From Alphaproteobacteria bacterium (lineage in GTDB: Bacteria > Pseudomonadota > Alphaproteobacteria > Caulobacterales > Caulobacteraceae), in contig JAGWSE010000245.1 in assembly GCA_028869395.1 (NCBI GenBank), positions 1 to 12,928 on the forward strand: a DNA stretch of 12,928 nt, read 5' to 3'. The notes beneath the pieces are model-generated. The model searched no databases. It saw only the letters and a program-made list of their open reading frames with translations, and was not told the origin of the DNA. Below are positions 1 through 6,831 of the stretch, one piece after another. The position numbers were made by a program, and so were the translations under genes. How positions within the stretch are numbered: the stretch's first letter is position 1; each line of letters starts with the position of its first letter.

Positions 1-813
1 GAACTGCTTGCGCTCGGCGGCATAGGCCACGCTGTCGGCGATCAGCCGTTCGGCCACCCCGACGCAGACGGCCGAGATGTGCAGACGCCCGCGGTCCAGC
101 ACCTGCATGGCGACCTTGAAGCCTTCGCCCTCGCGGCCCAGCCGGTTCTCTGCGGGCACCCGGACATTGTCGAAGTTCACGTCACAGATGTGGGCGCCCT
201 GCTGGCCCATTTTCTTCTCGGGCCTGCCCACGCTGAGGCCTGGCAGATTGCGCTCCACCAGAAAGGCCGAGACGCCGCCGGCCCCGGGCTTCGAGGGGTC
301 GGAGCGGGCCATCACCGTGAAGAGGTCGGCCTTGTTGGCGTTGGTGATGAACCGCTTAGAGCCGTTCAGGATGTAGGTGTCGCCGTCTCGGATGGCGCGC
401 GTCTGCACATTGGCGCTGTCGGAGCCCGCCTCCGGCTCGGTGAGGGCGAACGAAGTGACGATGTCACCCGAGGCGATGCCGGGCAGGTACTTCTGCTTCT
501 GCTCGTCGGTGCCGAACATCACCAGCCCCTGGCTGCCGATGCCGACATTGGTGCCGAAGGTGGACCGGAAGGCCGGGCTGGTGTGGCCCAGCTCCACGCC
601 GATCAGGCACTCCTCCTCCATGGAGAGGTCGAGGCCCCCGTACTCCGCCGGGATCGAGAGGCCGAAGAGGCCGAGCGCCTTCATCTCCTCCACAACCTCG
701 GGCGGCATGGCGTCCTGTTCGGCGACCTGCGCCTCCAGCGGGCGCAGGCGTTCGGTGACGAACCGGCGGACCGTATCGATCAGCTGGTCGCGCGTCTCGG
801 CGTCGAGCGCCAT
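1..813 (-). CDS. Acyl-CoA dehydrogenase, C-terminus beyond window
   Basis: This is a flavoenzyme that introduces the alpha,beta double bond into acyl-CoA, the first step of beta-oxidation, passing electrons to ETF. The 271 visible codons (frame open to base 1, no stop) begin MALDAETRDQ. They carry the alpha-helical N-terminal domain (about 1-115), the family signature FALTEPEAGSD at 122-132, and the middle beta-domain with NGSKRFITNA at 150-159. The start of the C-terminal helical domain follows (LDRGRLHISAVCVG, about 239-252). The family is usually about 380 residues, so about 110, including the catalytic Glu expected for medium-chain-type enzymes, lie outside the window. The ATG at 813 is preceded by a GGGGAGGGG-like ribosome site about 7 bases upstream. 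The gene follows the thiolase gene by 22 bases on the same strand, so the two are probably one operon. Chain-length specificity cannot be read from this fragment. Confidence 0.95.
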   Translation of the reverse strand, partial: MALDAETRDQLIDTVRRFVTERLRPLEAQVAEQDAMPPEVVEEMKALGLFGLSIPAEYGGLDLSMEEECLIGVELGHTSPAFRSTFGTNVGIGSQGLVMFGTDEQKQKYLPGIASGDIVTSFALTEPEAGSDSANVQTRAIRDGDTYILNGSKRFITNANKADLFTVMARSDPSKPGAGGVSAFLVERNLPGLSVGRPEKKMGQQGAHICDVNFDNVRVPAENRLGREGEGFKVAMQVLDRGRLHISAVCVGVAERLIADSVAYAAERKQF

Positions 814-835
814 GGCGATGCCCCTCCCCGTCCGC

Positions 836-2032
836 TCAGGCGCGCTCGAAGACCGCGGCGATGCCCTGGCCCCCGCCGATGCACATGGTCTCCAGCCCGT
901 ACTTGCCGTCGCGGCGCTTCAGCTCGCGCAGCAGGTTGGCCAGGATTCTCCCGCCGGTCGCCCCGATCGGGTGGCCGAGCGAGATGCCGGAGCCGTTGAC
1001 GTTCAGCCGGTCCCGCTCATCCCAGCCCCAGCCCTTCAGCACAGCCAACACCTGGGGGGCGAAGGCCTCGTTCAGCTCCACCAGGTCGATGTCGTCCCAG
1101 GAAAGCCCTGTCCGCTCGAACAGCCGCTTCACCGCCGGCACCGGCCCGATGCCCATCCGCGACGGGTCGCAGCCGGCGGCGGCCCAGCTCACGAACCAGC
1201 CCATCGGCTCCAGGTTCAGCTCGGCGAGCTTGTCCTCGGCGACCACCAGGCAGGCGGCCGCGGCGTCGTTCTGCTGGCTGGCGTTGCCCGCCGTGACGAC
1301 GCCGTCCTTCTCGATGGGCTTCAGTTTCGCCAGGCTCTCGGCCGTGGCGTCGGCGCGGACGCCCTCGTCGCGGGAAAACACGATGGGATCGCCGCGCTTC
1401 TGCGGCATCACCACCTCCACGACCTCGTCGTCGAACTTGCCCTCCTCCCAGGCCTTGGCGGCGCGCTGGTGGCTCATGGCGGCGTATTCGTCGGACGCCT
1501 CGCGACTGATCTGGTAGTCGCGGGCCAGGTTATCGGCCGTCTCGATCATGCCGCTGATCACGCCGAACCGCTCGATCGGCTGGCTCATGACGCGGCCGCG
1601 GGCCAGGCGATCGTGCAGCGTGACCGATCCCGCCCGCGCGCCCTTGCGCATGTCGGTGGTGTAGTACTCGGCGTTGCTCATGCTCTCGACGCCGCCCGCC
1701 ACGACCACGTCGGCGACGCCGGTCTGGATCATCATGGCGGCGTCCACCACCGCCTGGAGTCCGGAGCCGCAGCGCCGGTCGAGCTGATAGCCGGGAATCT
1801 CGATCGGCAGACCCGCCGCCAGCGCCGACCAGCGCGCGATGCACGGCGCCTCGCCCGAGCCGTAGCCCTGCGCGAAGATCACGTCGTCGATCTTCTCCGG
1901 ATCGATCTTGGTCCGCTCGACCAGCGCCCTCAGGATCACCGCGCCCAGTTCGCCGGCCGGAACGTCCGACAGCGCTCCCAGGTACTTGCCAACGGCGGTG
2001 CGGATGGGGGAGACGATGGCGGCGCGTCGCAT
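836..2032 (-). CDS. Thiolase (acetyl-CoA C-acyltransferase)
   Basis: A 398-residue thiolase, the usual family length. It most likely cleaves 3-ketoacyl-CoA with CoA to release acetyl-CoA in beta-oxidation. The nucleophile Cys88 lies in DRRCGSG, with GGVESMS at 113-119, AGNASQQND at 248-256 (other thiolases often have GINDGA here), NEAFA at 321-325, His354 in GHPIGATG and Cys384 in CIGGGQG. The full catalytic Cys-His-Cys set is therefore present. The frame extends upstream to base 2092, but the ATG at 2032 gives the conventional start MRRAAIVSPIRTAVGK and has GAGGT about 6 bases upstream. The upstream 20 residues are unlike the family and would cover the divergent regulatory region. A biosynthetic acetoacetyl-CoA thiolase is possible, but the neighbouring acyl-CoA dehydrogenase favours degradation. 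Confidence 0.95.
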   Translation of the reverse strand: MRRAAIVSPIRTAVGKYLGALSDVPAGELGAVILRALVERTKIDPEKIDDVIFAQGYGSGEAPCIARWSALAAGLPIEIPGYQLDRRCGSGLQAVVDAAMMIQTGVADVVVAGGVESMSNAEYYTTDMRKGARAGSVTLHDRLARGRVMSQPIERFGVISGMIETADNLARDYQISREASDEYAAMSHQRAAKAWEEGKFDDEVVEVVMPQKRGDPIVFSRDEGVRADATAESLAKLKPIEKDGVVTAGNASQQNDAAAACLVVAEDKLAELNLEPMGWFVSWAAAGCDPSRMGIGPVPAVKRLFERTGLSWDDIDLVELNEAFAPQVLAVLKGWGWDERDRLNVNGSGISLGHPIGATGGRILANLLRELKRRDGKYGLETMCIGGGQGIAAVFERA

Positions 2033-2061
2033 GGGTGACCTCGGGTGTCCGGAAGCGGCCG

Positions 2062-2077
2062 TCAAACTAGTGTTTGA
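2062..2077. promoter_or_regulatory. PsrA-like operator in divergent promoter
   Basis: This is a perfect inverted repeat: TCAAAC, four-base spacer TAGT, then GTTTGA. It contains CAAAC-N4-GTTTG, which fits the published Pseudomonas PsrA operator pattern (G/C)AAAC-N2-4-GTTT(G/C). PsrA is a TetR-family repressor released by long-chain acyl ligands. The site lies in the 59 bases between the thiolase start (2032, minus) and the thioesterase start (2092, plus), so one dimer could control both directions. The repeat is seen directly. The identity of the regulator is inferred, and no regulator gene is in the window. Confidence 0.55.
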
Positions 2078-2091
2078 ACCTGCGAGGGGCA

Positions 2092-2565
2092 ATGGACGGC
2101 GGCGACCAGCAGCTGGAGACGAACTACACCTCGACGCTGCAGACCATCACCGAAGGCGAGTGGGCCGGCTGGTCCTGCTATGTCGGCGGCGACCCGTTCG
2201 AGGACCACGCGGGACCGTTCTACTGGACGCACGACCCGGACGGACGGCCGCGCTGCGCCTTCAAGGCCGAGCACAAGCACATGAACGGCGGCGGCTTCCT
2301 GCACGGCGGCTGCGTGATGACCTTCGCCGACTATTCGATCTTCGTGATCGCCCGCGACCAGCTGGCGGGCTCCTCGTCGGTCACCGCCACCTTCAACGGT
2401 GAGTTCCTCGGCACCGCGCATGTCGGCGCGCGCGTGGAATGCACCGGCGAGGTGGTGAAGGCCGGTCGGTCCATGGTCTTCGTCCGCGGTATCATCGAGA
2501 GCGGCGGCGAACCGATCATGAGCTTCTCCGCCGTGATCAAGAAGACGGGCCGACGGGCCGGCTAG
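2092..2565 (+). CDS. PaaI-like hot-dog fold thioesterase
   Basis: A 157-residue single-domain hot-dog protein, probably hydrolysing an acyl-CoA thioester. The motif GGFLHGGCVMTFADY at 67-81 is the PaaI/YbgC-type HGG element followed by an acidic residue (Asp80) on the central helix. Beta-strands rich in hydrophobic residues follow (SSVTATFNGEF, VGARVECTGEV, SMVFVRGII), ending FSAVIKK, as in the family. The frame could start at TTG 2074, but that codon lies inside the inverted-repeat operator and lacks a ribosome site. ATG 2092 has GAGGGG just upstream, so I chose it. The gene is divergent from the thiolase/acyl-CoA dehydrogenase pair, which suggests a housekeeping role in CoA release during acyl degradation. 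The substrate cannot be told. Confidence 0.85.
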   Translation: MDGGDQQLETNYTSTLQTITEGEWAGWSCYVGGDPFEDHAGPFYWTHDPDGRPRCAFKAEHKHMNGGGFLHGGCVMTFADYSIFVIARDQLAGSSSVTATFNGEFLGTAHVGARVECTGEVVKAGRSMVFVRGIIESGGEPIMSFSAVIKKTGRRAG

Positions 2566-2574
2566 GCTGGACTT

Positions 2575-2600
2575 CGAGGCCGACCTCGGGTCCTTTCGTT
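2575..2600 (+). terminator. Weak hairpin with T-rich tail
   Basis: CGAGG, loop CCGA, CCTCG, then a modestly T-rich run ending CTTTCGTT, starting 10 bases after the thioesterase stop. The stem is only 5 bp and the tail is broken, so this is at best a partial terminator. The next gene may be read through. Confidence 0.2.
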
Positions 2601-2622
2601 GGGGAAGCCGCGGGAGATCGCC

Positions 2623-2976
2623 ATGATGGATGCCAGTTGCCACTGCGGGGCGGTGCGCCTGAGCGTCGAGGCCGCGCCCGCGGAGGTGACCGAGTGCAAC
2701 TGCTCGATCTGCCGACGGCTCGCCGCGCGCTGGGCCTATTATTCGCCCGCCGACGTGAAGATGCCGAAGGCGGGCTCGACCCAGCCCTACGTCTGGGGCG
2801 ACCGGATGCTCGCCTTCCACCGCTGCAAGTCGTGCGGCGTCACCACCCACTGGCAGAGCCTGGACGGCTCCAAGGACCGCATGGCCGTCAACGCCCGCCT
2901 GTTCGACGACATCGACTGGGACGAGATCCGCATCCGTCACTTCGACGGGGCGACGACGTGGGAGTATGTGGACTAG
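2623..2976 (+). CDS. GFA/CENP-V domain zinc-binding protein
   Basis: A 117-residue protein of the GFA family (named for glutathione-dependent formaldehyde-activating enzyme). Most members have no proven reaction. It has the complete zinc ligand pattern: Cys6-x-Cys8 (SCHCGAVRL), Cys25-x-Cys27-xx-Cys30 (ECNCSICRRL) and Cys68-xx-Cys71 (HRCKSCGVTTHW). Its length is normal for the family. The frame opens earlier at a TTG (2599), but ATG 2623 gives a start close to the first zinc motif and has GGGAG about 6 bases upstream. The stop codon TAG sits inside the ribosome site of the next gene, so the two are probably cotranscribed and translationally coupled. True formaldehyde-glutathione activity should not be assumed from the family name. 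Confidence 0.9.
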   Translation: MMDASCHCGAVRLSVEAAPAEVTECNCSICRRLAARWAYYSPADVKMPKAGSTQPYVWGDRMLAFHRCKSCGVTTHWQSLDGSKDRMAVNARLFDDIDWDEIRIRHFDGATTWEYVD

Positions 2977-2986
2977 AGGAGACGCG

Positions 2987-3982
2987 ATGCCCCTCCTCTC
3001 GGTTCTCGACCTTTCGCCGGTCACCGCCAGCGCCACGCAGGCCCAGGCGGTGCGCGACACCCTGGAGGTGGCCCGCGCCGCGGAACGGTTCGGCTACCAC
3101 CGCTTCTGGGTCGCCGAGCACCACAACATCCGCGGGCTTGGCTCGCCTAACCCCGAGATCCTGATCGCGGCGCTGTCCCAGGTGACCAGCCGCATCCGGC
3201 TGGGCTCCGGCGGGGTGATGCTGGTCAACTACTCTCCCCTGAAGGTCGCCGAGACCTTCATGGAGCTGGAAGCGCTGGCGCCCGGCCGCGTCGACCTCGG
3301 CCTCGGCCGCGCCCTGGGGGCCGACGCGCGCACCGGCGGCGCGCTGCGTTCGATCGGCTCCGACGCCTTCCCGAAGTACCTCGCCCTGCTTTCCGCCTGG
3401 CTGCTCGACGCCTCGGGCAAGGAGCCGATCGGTGAGGATCATCCGCTGCACGGCATCCACGCCAGCCCGGCCGGTCCCAACCATCCCGAGCTCTTCATGC
3501 TCTGCTCGTCGGTGGAGAGCGCGATCTTCGCCGGACAGGCGGGGATCGGCATGGTGTTCGCCGAGTTCATCGCCCGCGCGGACGGCGACGCGGCCGTGGC
3601 CGCCTACCGGCAAGCCTTCCAGCCCTCGGCCTTCCGCAGCGAGCCCTGGGCCGGGCTGGCGCTGGTCGCCTTCGCGGCCGAGACCGCGGACGAAGCCTGG
3701 CGGCTGGACGCGCCCCGCCGCGCCGCCAGCGTCGCCATGCTGGAAGGCGCCCGCCAGCGGTTCCCGGACGTCGCCGAGGCGCAGGCCTATCTCGCCGACC
3801 GCAGCGCCTCGCCCGTCCTGCAGATGATCGAGAGCCGAACCATCGCCTCGGACCAGATGACGGTTCTGGGCCGGCTCGCCGAGAAGACCCGCACGTCGGG
3901 GGCCGACGAACTCTTCGTCATGGCCACGGGCCCGAGCCTCGACGCCCGCATCCGCTCCCTGGAGCTTCTTCGGCCCGATTGA
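2987..3982 (+). CDS. LLM-class flavin-dependent monooxygenase (MsnO8-like)
   Basis: A 331-residue member of the bacterial luciferase-like fold, expected to use reduced FMN and O2 (or F420 in some relatives). Recognisable elements are VLDLSPV at 6-12, FWVAEHHN at 40-47, the strand and loop RLGSGGVMLVNYSPLKVAE at 71-89 and GRVDLGLGRALG at 100-111. This pattern and length match the single-chain MsnO8/YhbW-type subgroup. The frame is open from 2966, but ATG 2987 has AGAGGAG five bases before it and yields the family start MPLLSVLDLSP. Its ribosome site overlaps the stop of the GFA gene. The substrate is unknown. The neighbouring quinone reductase and GST are consistent with xenobiotic or redox chemistry, but that is inference. 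Confidence 0.9.
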   Translation: MPLLSVLDLSPVTASATQAQAVRDTLEVARAAERFGYHRFWVAEHHNIRGLGSPNPEILIAALSQVTSRIRLGSGGVMLVNYSPLKVAETFMELEALAPGRVDLGLGRALGADARTGGALRSIGSDAFPKYLALLSAWLLDASGKEPIGEDHPLHGIHASPAGPNHPELFMLCSSVESAIFAGQAGIGMVFAEFIARADGDAAVAAYRQAFQPSAFRSEPWAGLALVAFAAETADEAWRLDAPRRAASVAMLEGARQRFPDVAEAQAYLADRSASPVLQMIESRTIASDQMTVLGRLAEKTRTSGADELFVMATGPSLDARIRSLELLRPD

Positions 3983-4047
3983 CCGCAGGAGCGGAAACAT
4001 GCGGCGGGCTCGCCGGTTGAGGCGCGGACAGCCGCGCGGAGCCGCCC

Positions 4048-4743
4048 ATGAGCAAGGTCCTCGTCCTCTACTATTCGAGCTACGGCCACGTCGAGAAGAT
4101 GGCCCAGGCGGAAGCCGACGGCGCCCGCTCGATCCCCGGGACCCAGGTCGACATCAAGCGCGTGCCCGAACTCGTGCCCGACGATCTGGCCAGGAGTTCC
4201 GGCTACAAGCTCGACCAGGCCGCGCCGGTCGCCAGGATCGACGACCTCGCCGCCTACGACGCGATCATCGTGGGCTGCGGCACCCGCTTCGGGCGCATGG
4301 CTTCGCAGATGGCCAGCTTCCTGGACCAGGCGGGCGGCCTGTGGGCGCGCGGCGTCCTGAACGGCAAGGTCGGCGCGGCCTTCACCTCGACCGCCACCCA
4401 GCACGGCGGCCAGGAGGCGACGCTGTTCTCGATCCTCACCAACCTGCTGCACTTCGGCATGGTCACCGTGGGCCTGCCCTATTCCTTCGCGGGCCAGATG
4501 ACGCTCGACGAGATCACCGGCGGATCGCCCTACGGCGCGACCACCATCGCGGGCGGCCAGGGCCAGCGGCAGCCCAGCGAGAACGAGCTCGCCGGCGCCT
4601 ACTTCCAGGGCCGCCTCGTCGCCGAGACCGCCGCGCGGCTGGCGGGCGAGCTGAAGGACATCAAGACCCCGATGCCGCAGGGCGAGGCGCACACCTGGAA
4701 GGAGCCGGACGCCGGCTCAGACGGCCCTGCCCCGGCGCACTGA
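4048..4743 (+). CDS. wrbA: NAD(P)H:quinone oxidoreductase, WrbA type
   Basis: A flavodoxin-fold FMN protein that reduces quinones by two electrons, a soluble cytoplasmic detoxification role. It shows the FMN phosphate loop YYSSYGHVEKMA at 8-19, PTRFG-like GCGTRFGRMASQM at 76-88, TSTATQHGGQE at 113-123, and GGSPYGATTIAGGQG at 158-172. PSENEL at 176-181 follows, as in WrbA. The protein is 231 residues, about 30 longer than typical WrbA. The surplus is a polar, Pro/Gly-rich tail after residue 203 (DIKTPMPQGE to PAPAH). GGAG lies 7 bases before the ATG. The 65-base gap after the monooxygenase holds a GCGCGG-ACAG-CCGCGC hairpin (4022-4037) next to this ribosome site. The stop codon directly abuts that of the convergent GST gene. 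Confidence 0.93.
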   Translation: MSKVLVLYYSSYGHVEKMAQAEADGARSIPGTQVDIKRVPELVPDDLARSSGYKLDQAAPVARIDDLAAYDAIIVGCGTRFGRMASQMASFLDQAGGLWARGVLNGKVGAAFTSTATQHGGQEATLFSILTNLLHFGMVTVGLPYSFAGQMTLDEITGGSPYGATTIAGGQGQRQPSENELAGAYFQGRLVAETAARLAGELKDIKTPMPQGEAHTWKEPDAGSDGPAPAH

Positions 4744-5385
4744 TTACGCCGGCTGAGGCTGCGCCTGGGGCATGCCGGAGGTTGCGGCGGGGCGGCTGCG
4801 CATCGCTTCGGCCCAGCGACCCAGGTTCTTCAGCTCCTCCGGCGCGGCGAACTTGATCATCCGCCCGAAGTCGAGGCCGATGAAGCCCACGATGTCGGCG
4901 ACGGTGAGCCGGGGGCCCGCCAGCCATTCGCTCTCGCCCAGGCGACGGTCGAGCACCTTCAGGCCGCGCAGGCCCGAGGCCTTGTTGTACTCGGCGATCG
5001 CAGGGTTCTGCTGCTCGAGCGCGGCCAGCGCGGGGTGCGTGTGGCGGACCATCAGCATCAGGGGCGTGGCGACCAGCATCTCGGCGCGGCGAAGCCACAT
5101 CTCGATCACCGCCGTCTCCTCCGGCGTGCGGCCGAACAGGTTGGGCTCGGGATAGCGGCTCTCGAGATAGCGGCAGATGGCGACGCTCTCGGTGATGCAG
5201 GTCCCATCGTCCAGCTCGAGCGCCGGCACGTTGGGCAGGCCGGCCTTGGCCAGATAGTCCGGCTGTTTGTGCTCGCCGGCGATGAGGTTGAGGGTCACGA
5301 CCTCGACGTCGTCGATGCCCTTCTCGGCCATGAACCAGCGCACCCGGCGCGGATTGGGGGCGAGCGGCGTGTCATAGAGCTTCAT
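4744..5385 (-). CDS. Glutathione S-transferase family protein
   Basis: A 213-residue cytosolic GST: an N-terminal thioredoxin-like domain (1-80) and a C-terminal helical domain (about 90-205). It opens MKLYDTPLAPNPRRVRWFMAEKG, and has the cis-proline region NVPAL (Pro54) and the glutathione gamma-glutamyl-binding pair Glu66-Ser67 in TESVAICRYLE. In the helical domain, LAGPRLTVADIVGFIGLDF (about 165-183) carries the conserved N-capping/Asp element. The frame is open from 5430, but ATG 5385 gives the family start and has GGAGG 8 bases upstream. It lies 68 bases downstream of the nucleoside transporter on the same strand and ends base-to-base against wrbA. Conjugation of an electrophile is likely; the substrate is unknown. 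Confidence 0.9.
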   Translation of the reverse strand: MKLYDTPLAPNPRRVRWFMAEKGIDDVEVVTLNLIAGEHKQPDYLAKAGLPNVPALELDDGTCITESVAICRYLESRYPEPNLFGRTPEETAVIEMWLRRAEMLVATPLMLMVRHTHPALAALEQQNPAIAEYNKASGLRGLKVLDRRLGESEWLAGPRLTVADIVGFIGLDFGRMIKFAAPEELKNLGRWAEAMRSRPAATSGMPQAQPQPA

Positions 5386-5424
5386 CGCGAGGGCCTCCGT
5401 GCTGCGCCGCAACAGGAGCCCCGC

Positions 5425-5457
5425 GGTCAATTCGCGTCAACGGTGACCTTGGGTCAA
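5425..5457 (-). promoter_or_regulatory. Three TTGAC repeats before GST gene
   Basis: On the minus strand TTGACC, TTGACG and TTGACC begin at 5457, 5440 and 5430. The first overlaps the transporter stop codon. Each could serve as a -35 hexamer for the GST gene, and TTGACG is the form favoured in Caulobacter-type housekeeping promoters. I see no convincing -10 element at the right distance, so promoter function is tentative. Confidence 0.25.
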
Positions 5458-6737
5458 CCTCCGAACAGGCCGGAGGGCATCGCGCCGACCACCGACGCGG
5501 TCAGGCAGGTCGCCAGGAAGCCCGCCAGCATCGCCTTCCAGACCATGCCGACCACCTCGCTGCGCCGCTCCGGCACGAGCACCGAATAGCCCGCCAGGTT
5601 GATGCCCACGGAGGCGATATTGGCGAAGCCGCAAAGGGCGTAGGTCATGATTACCCGGCTGCGCTCGGCCATGTCGCCCGCCGGGATCGCGCCCAGCCGG
5701 ATGAAGGCGGTGAACTCGGTGAGCACCAGCTTCACGCCGAGCAGCGAACCCGCGGTCGGGGCATCGGTCCAGGGCACCCCCATCGCCCAGGCCAGCGGCG
5801 CGAAGACGACGCCCAGGGCCCGCTCCACCGACAGCGGAGCCCCCGCGACCGGCGGCAGCAGGCCCAGCAACCCGTTCACCATCGCCACCAGCGCCACGAA
5901 CACGATCAGCGTCGCGGCCACGTTCATGACGATGGTCAGGCCGTCGGAGGCGCCGCGGATCAGGGCGTCGACCGTGGAGTCGTAGATCTTGTCGCTCTCC
6001 GGCTCGAGCGCCTGGGGCCTCTCGGCCTGCGGGTCGCGCGGCACGAGGATGCGGGCCAGCAGCACGCCCGCCGGGGCGGAGATGATCGAAGCCGTCAACA
6101 CGTGCGCCGCCGCATTCGGCAGCACGCCCTTCAGGATCGTCGCATAGGCCACCATGGTCGAGCCCGAGACGCACGACATGCCCACGGTGATCAGCATGAA
6201 GAGCTCGGAGCGCGAGAGCGTCGGCAGGTAGCTGCGGATGAAGATCGGCCCCTCCACCTGGCCCATGAAGATGGTGGCGGCTGTGGCCAGCGCCGGCGCG
6301 CCGCGCAGGCCCATGGTCTTCTCGAACACCACGCCGAACCCGCGGGTGATCCACTTCAGGATGCGCCAGTGCCACAGCAGCGCCGCCAGCGCGCAGACCA
6401 CCAGGATCACCGGCAACACCCGGAAGGCGAAGACGAAGAGACCGCCCGGGTTTGTCAACGGATAGGGCTGGTCGCCGGTCCCGGCCAGGAAGCCGAACAC
6501 GAAGGCGACGCCCGCCTGGGTGCTGGCCGAAAGCCCGTCGACCACGTGACCCGCGCCCTGCAGGCCGCTGCGCAGCGCCGGCAGGCCGAACAACGCTGCG
6601 ACCAGCACCGCCTGCAGCGCGATCGCGCCCAGCGCCAGCTTCCACGGGAACCGCCGGCGGTTCTCCGACAAGGCCCAGCACACGCCGATGACCAGCAGCA
6701 GGCCCACCAGGCTCTGCGCGTTCTGCGGACCGAACAT
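5454..6737 (-). CDS. CNT-family (NupC-like) concentrative nucleoside transporter
   Basis: A 427-residue inner-membrane symporter expected to import nucleosides with H+ or Na+. Hydrophobic segments run from residue 9 to the end, with the family signatures in order. These are MGQVEGPIFIRSYLP at 158-172 (first re-entrant hairpin), GMSCVSGSTMVAYATIL at 186-202, LTEFTAFIRLG at 339-349 and YALCGFANIASVGIN at 366-380. Compared with Vibrio cholerae CNT, Gln160, Glu162, Glu341, Asn373 and Ser376 match nucleoside-contacting residues, while Val161 replaces the Thr of GQTE. The frame is open to 6842, but ATG 6737 starts at the first membrane segment and has GAGGGG just upstream. The extra 35 residues would be Arg/Gly-rich and unlike the family. 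The gene is probably the first of a unit with the GST gene. Confidence 0.92.
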   Translation of the reverse strand: MFGPQNAQSLVGLLLVIGVCWALSENRRRFPWKLALGAIALQAVLVAALFGLPALRSGLQGAGHVVDGLSASTQAGVAFVFGFLAGTGDQPYPLTNPGGLFVFAFRVLPVILVVCALAALLWHWRILKWITRGFGVVFEKTMGLRGAPALATAATIFMGQVEGPIFIRSYLPTLSRSELFMLITVGMSCVSGSTMVAYATILKGVLPNAAAHVLTASIISAPAGVLLARILVPRDPQAERPQALEPESDKIYDSTVDALIRGASDGLTIVMNVAATLIVFVALVAMVNGLLGLLPPVAGAPLSVERALGVVFAPLAWAMGVPWTDAPTAGSLLGVKLVLTEFTAFIRLGAIPAGDMAERSRVIMTYALCGFANIASVGINLAGYSVLVPERRSEVVGMVWKAMLAGFLATCLTASVVGAMPSGLFGG

Positions 6738-6755
6738 GCCCCTCGTAGCCCCGCC

Positions 6756-6771
6756 GCCGCGGATTCGCGGC
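6756..6771 (-). other. Small leader hairpin near transporter start
   Basis: GCCGCG and CGCGGC flank a four-base loop, 18 bases upstream of the transporter ATG. In mRNA this stem would sit just ahead of the ribosome site. Such short GC stems are easily formed by chance at this base composition. Confidence 0.3.
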
Positions 6772-6794
6772 CCCCCGGCGATCAAGGCGGAGAA

Positions 6795-6831
6795 GGCGCC
6801 GCGGCGCAAGCGAGCGCGACGCCGCGGCGCC
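6795..6831 (-). repeat. 12-bp perfect inverted repeat in transporter leader
   Basis: GGCGCCGCGGCG at 6795-6806 and its exact reverse complement CGCCGCGGCGCC at 6820-6831 enclose a 13-base loop. Every stem base is G or C, so as RNA it would be very stable. It lies 58 to 94 bases before the transporter ATG. There is no T-run on either side, so it does not look like an ordinary intrinsic terminator. A leader structure or protein site is possible. Confidence 0.5.

Noticed and set aside
377..2038. 553-codon plus-strand open frame opposite the thiolase and acyl-CoA dehydrogenase genes
   Set aside because: It is antisense to two clearly recognised enzymes, has low-complexity Arg/Ala/Gly/His composition and no family motif. 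Long shadow frames are expected at this GC content.
4022..4037. GCGCGG-ACAG-CCGCGC hairpin before wrbA as a terminator
   Set aside because: There is no T-run after it and it lies against the wrbA ribosome site. At most it affects translation, and such short GC stems are frequent by chance here.
3999..4856. 285-codon plus-strand frame starting at an ATG with AGGAG upstream, overlapping wrbA
   Set aside because: The ribosome site is attractive, but the product is Arg-rich with no recognisable domain and runs out of frame through wrbA and antisense into the GST gene. wrbA itself has a valid start at 4048.
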